DNA of 14,133 nucleotides, from NCBI GenBank assembly GCA_045657205.1, contig JAZOSS010000006.1, positions 1 to 14,133 on the forward strand, given 5' to 3'. Shown one piece after another: positions 14,128 to 14,133 of the stretch. Within the stretch, counting starts at the first letter, position 1, and each line of letters begins with the position of its first letter. The DNA is from RGIG7213 sp045657205 (lineage in GTDB: Bacteria; Bacillota; Clostridia; Oscillospirales; CAG-272). Under the pieces are notes generated by a model that did not search any database, was not told the origin of the DNA, and was given only the letters and a program-made list of their open reading frames with translations. The position numbers were made by a program, and so were the translations under genes.

Positions 14128-14133
14128 AATTAT

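Overview
The window looks like chromosome of a low-to-moderate GC Firmicutes, probably an anaerobic Clostridia (Oscillospirales-like) from a gut-type habitat. The evidence is consensus sigma-A promoters with 17-bp spacers, strong AGGAGG-type ribosome binding sites, many short U-tailed terminators, PurC and RNA-polymerase-era housekeeping genes of clostridial type, and fragments that resemble dispersed repeats I remember from that group. The taxonomic placement is inference. I see no tRNA, rRNA, CRISPR array, integrase or transposase.

Layout. (1) 1-3473, minus strand: a carbohydrate-type ABC import operon, with a 1004-residue modular solute-binding protein followed by a permease that runs off the left edge. 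(2) 3474-3886: a gene-free, AT-rich spacer with several short perfect palindromes, two of which share the same arms. (3) 3887-4630: a monocistronic GNAT acetyltransferase with its own promoter and terminator. (4) 4693-6326: a self-contained unit on the plus strand. It has a promoter, then a highly structured leader RNA of about 145 nt, then a terminator hairpin with a possible competing antiterminator, then a gene for a DUF898/YjgN-type membrane protein fused to Sel1-like repeats, and finally a terminator shared with the convergent helicase gene. This unit is the best candidate for something undescribed. (5) 6331-10079, minus strand: an AGCS sodium/amino-acid symporter gene followed at 16 bp by an Lhr-like ATP-dependent helicase gene. 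(6) 10104-10922, minus strand: a stand-alone purC. (7) 10952-14120: a heavy-metal handling cluster with a small HMA metallochaperone (+), a TetR-type regulator (-) and a P1B-type metal ATPase lacking its own HMA domain (+). The regulator and ATPase are divergent and share an intergenic region holding two consensus promoters and a perfect 7-5-7 palindrome.

The genes fall into independent transcription units rather than one pathway. Functional coupling is plausible within the ABC operon (binding protein delivers ligand to the permease), within the metal cluster (HMA protein hands metal to the ATPase, TetR protein controls one or both), and between the leader RNA at 4728-4923 and the DUF898 gene that it precedes. 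The symporter and helicase are co-oriented and closely spaced but have no obvious shared function.
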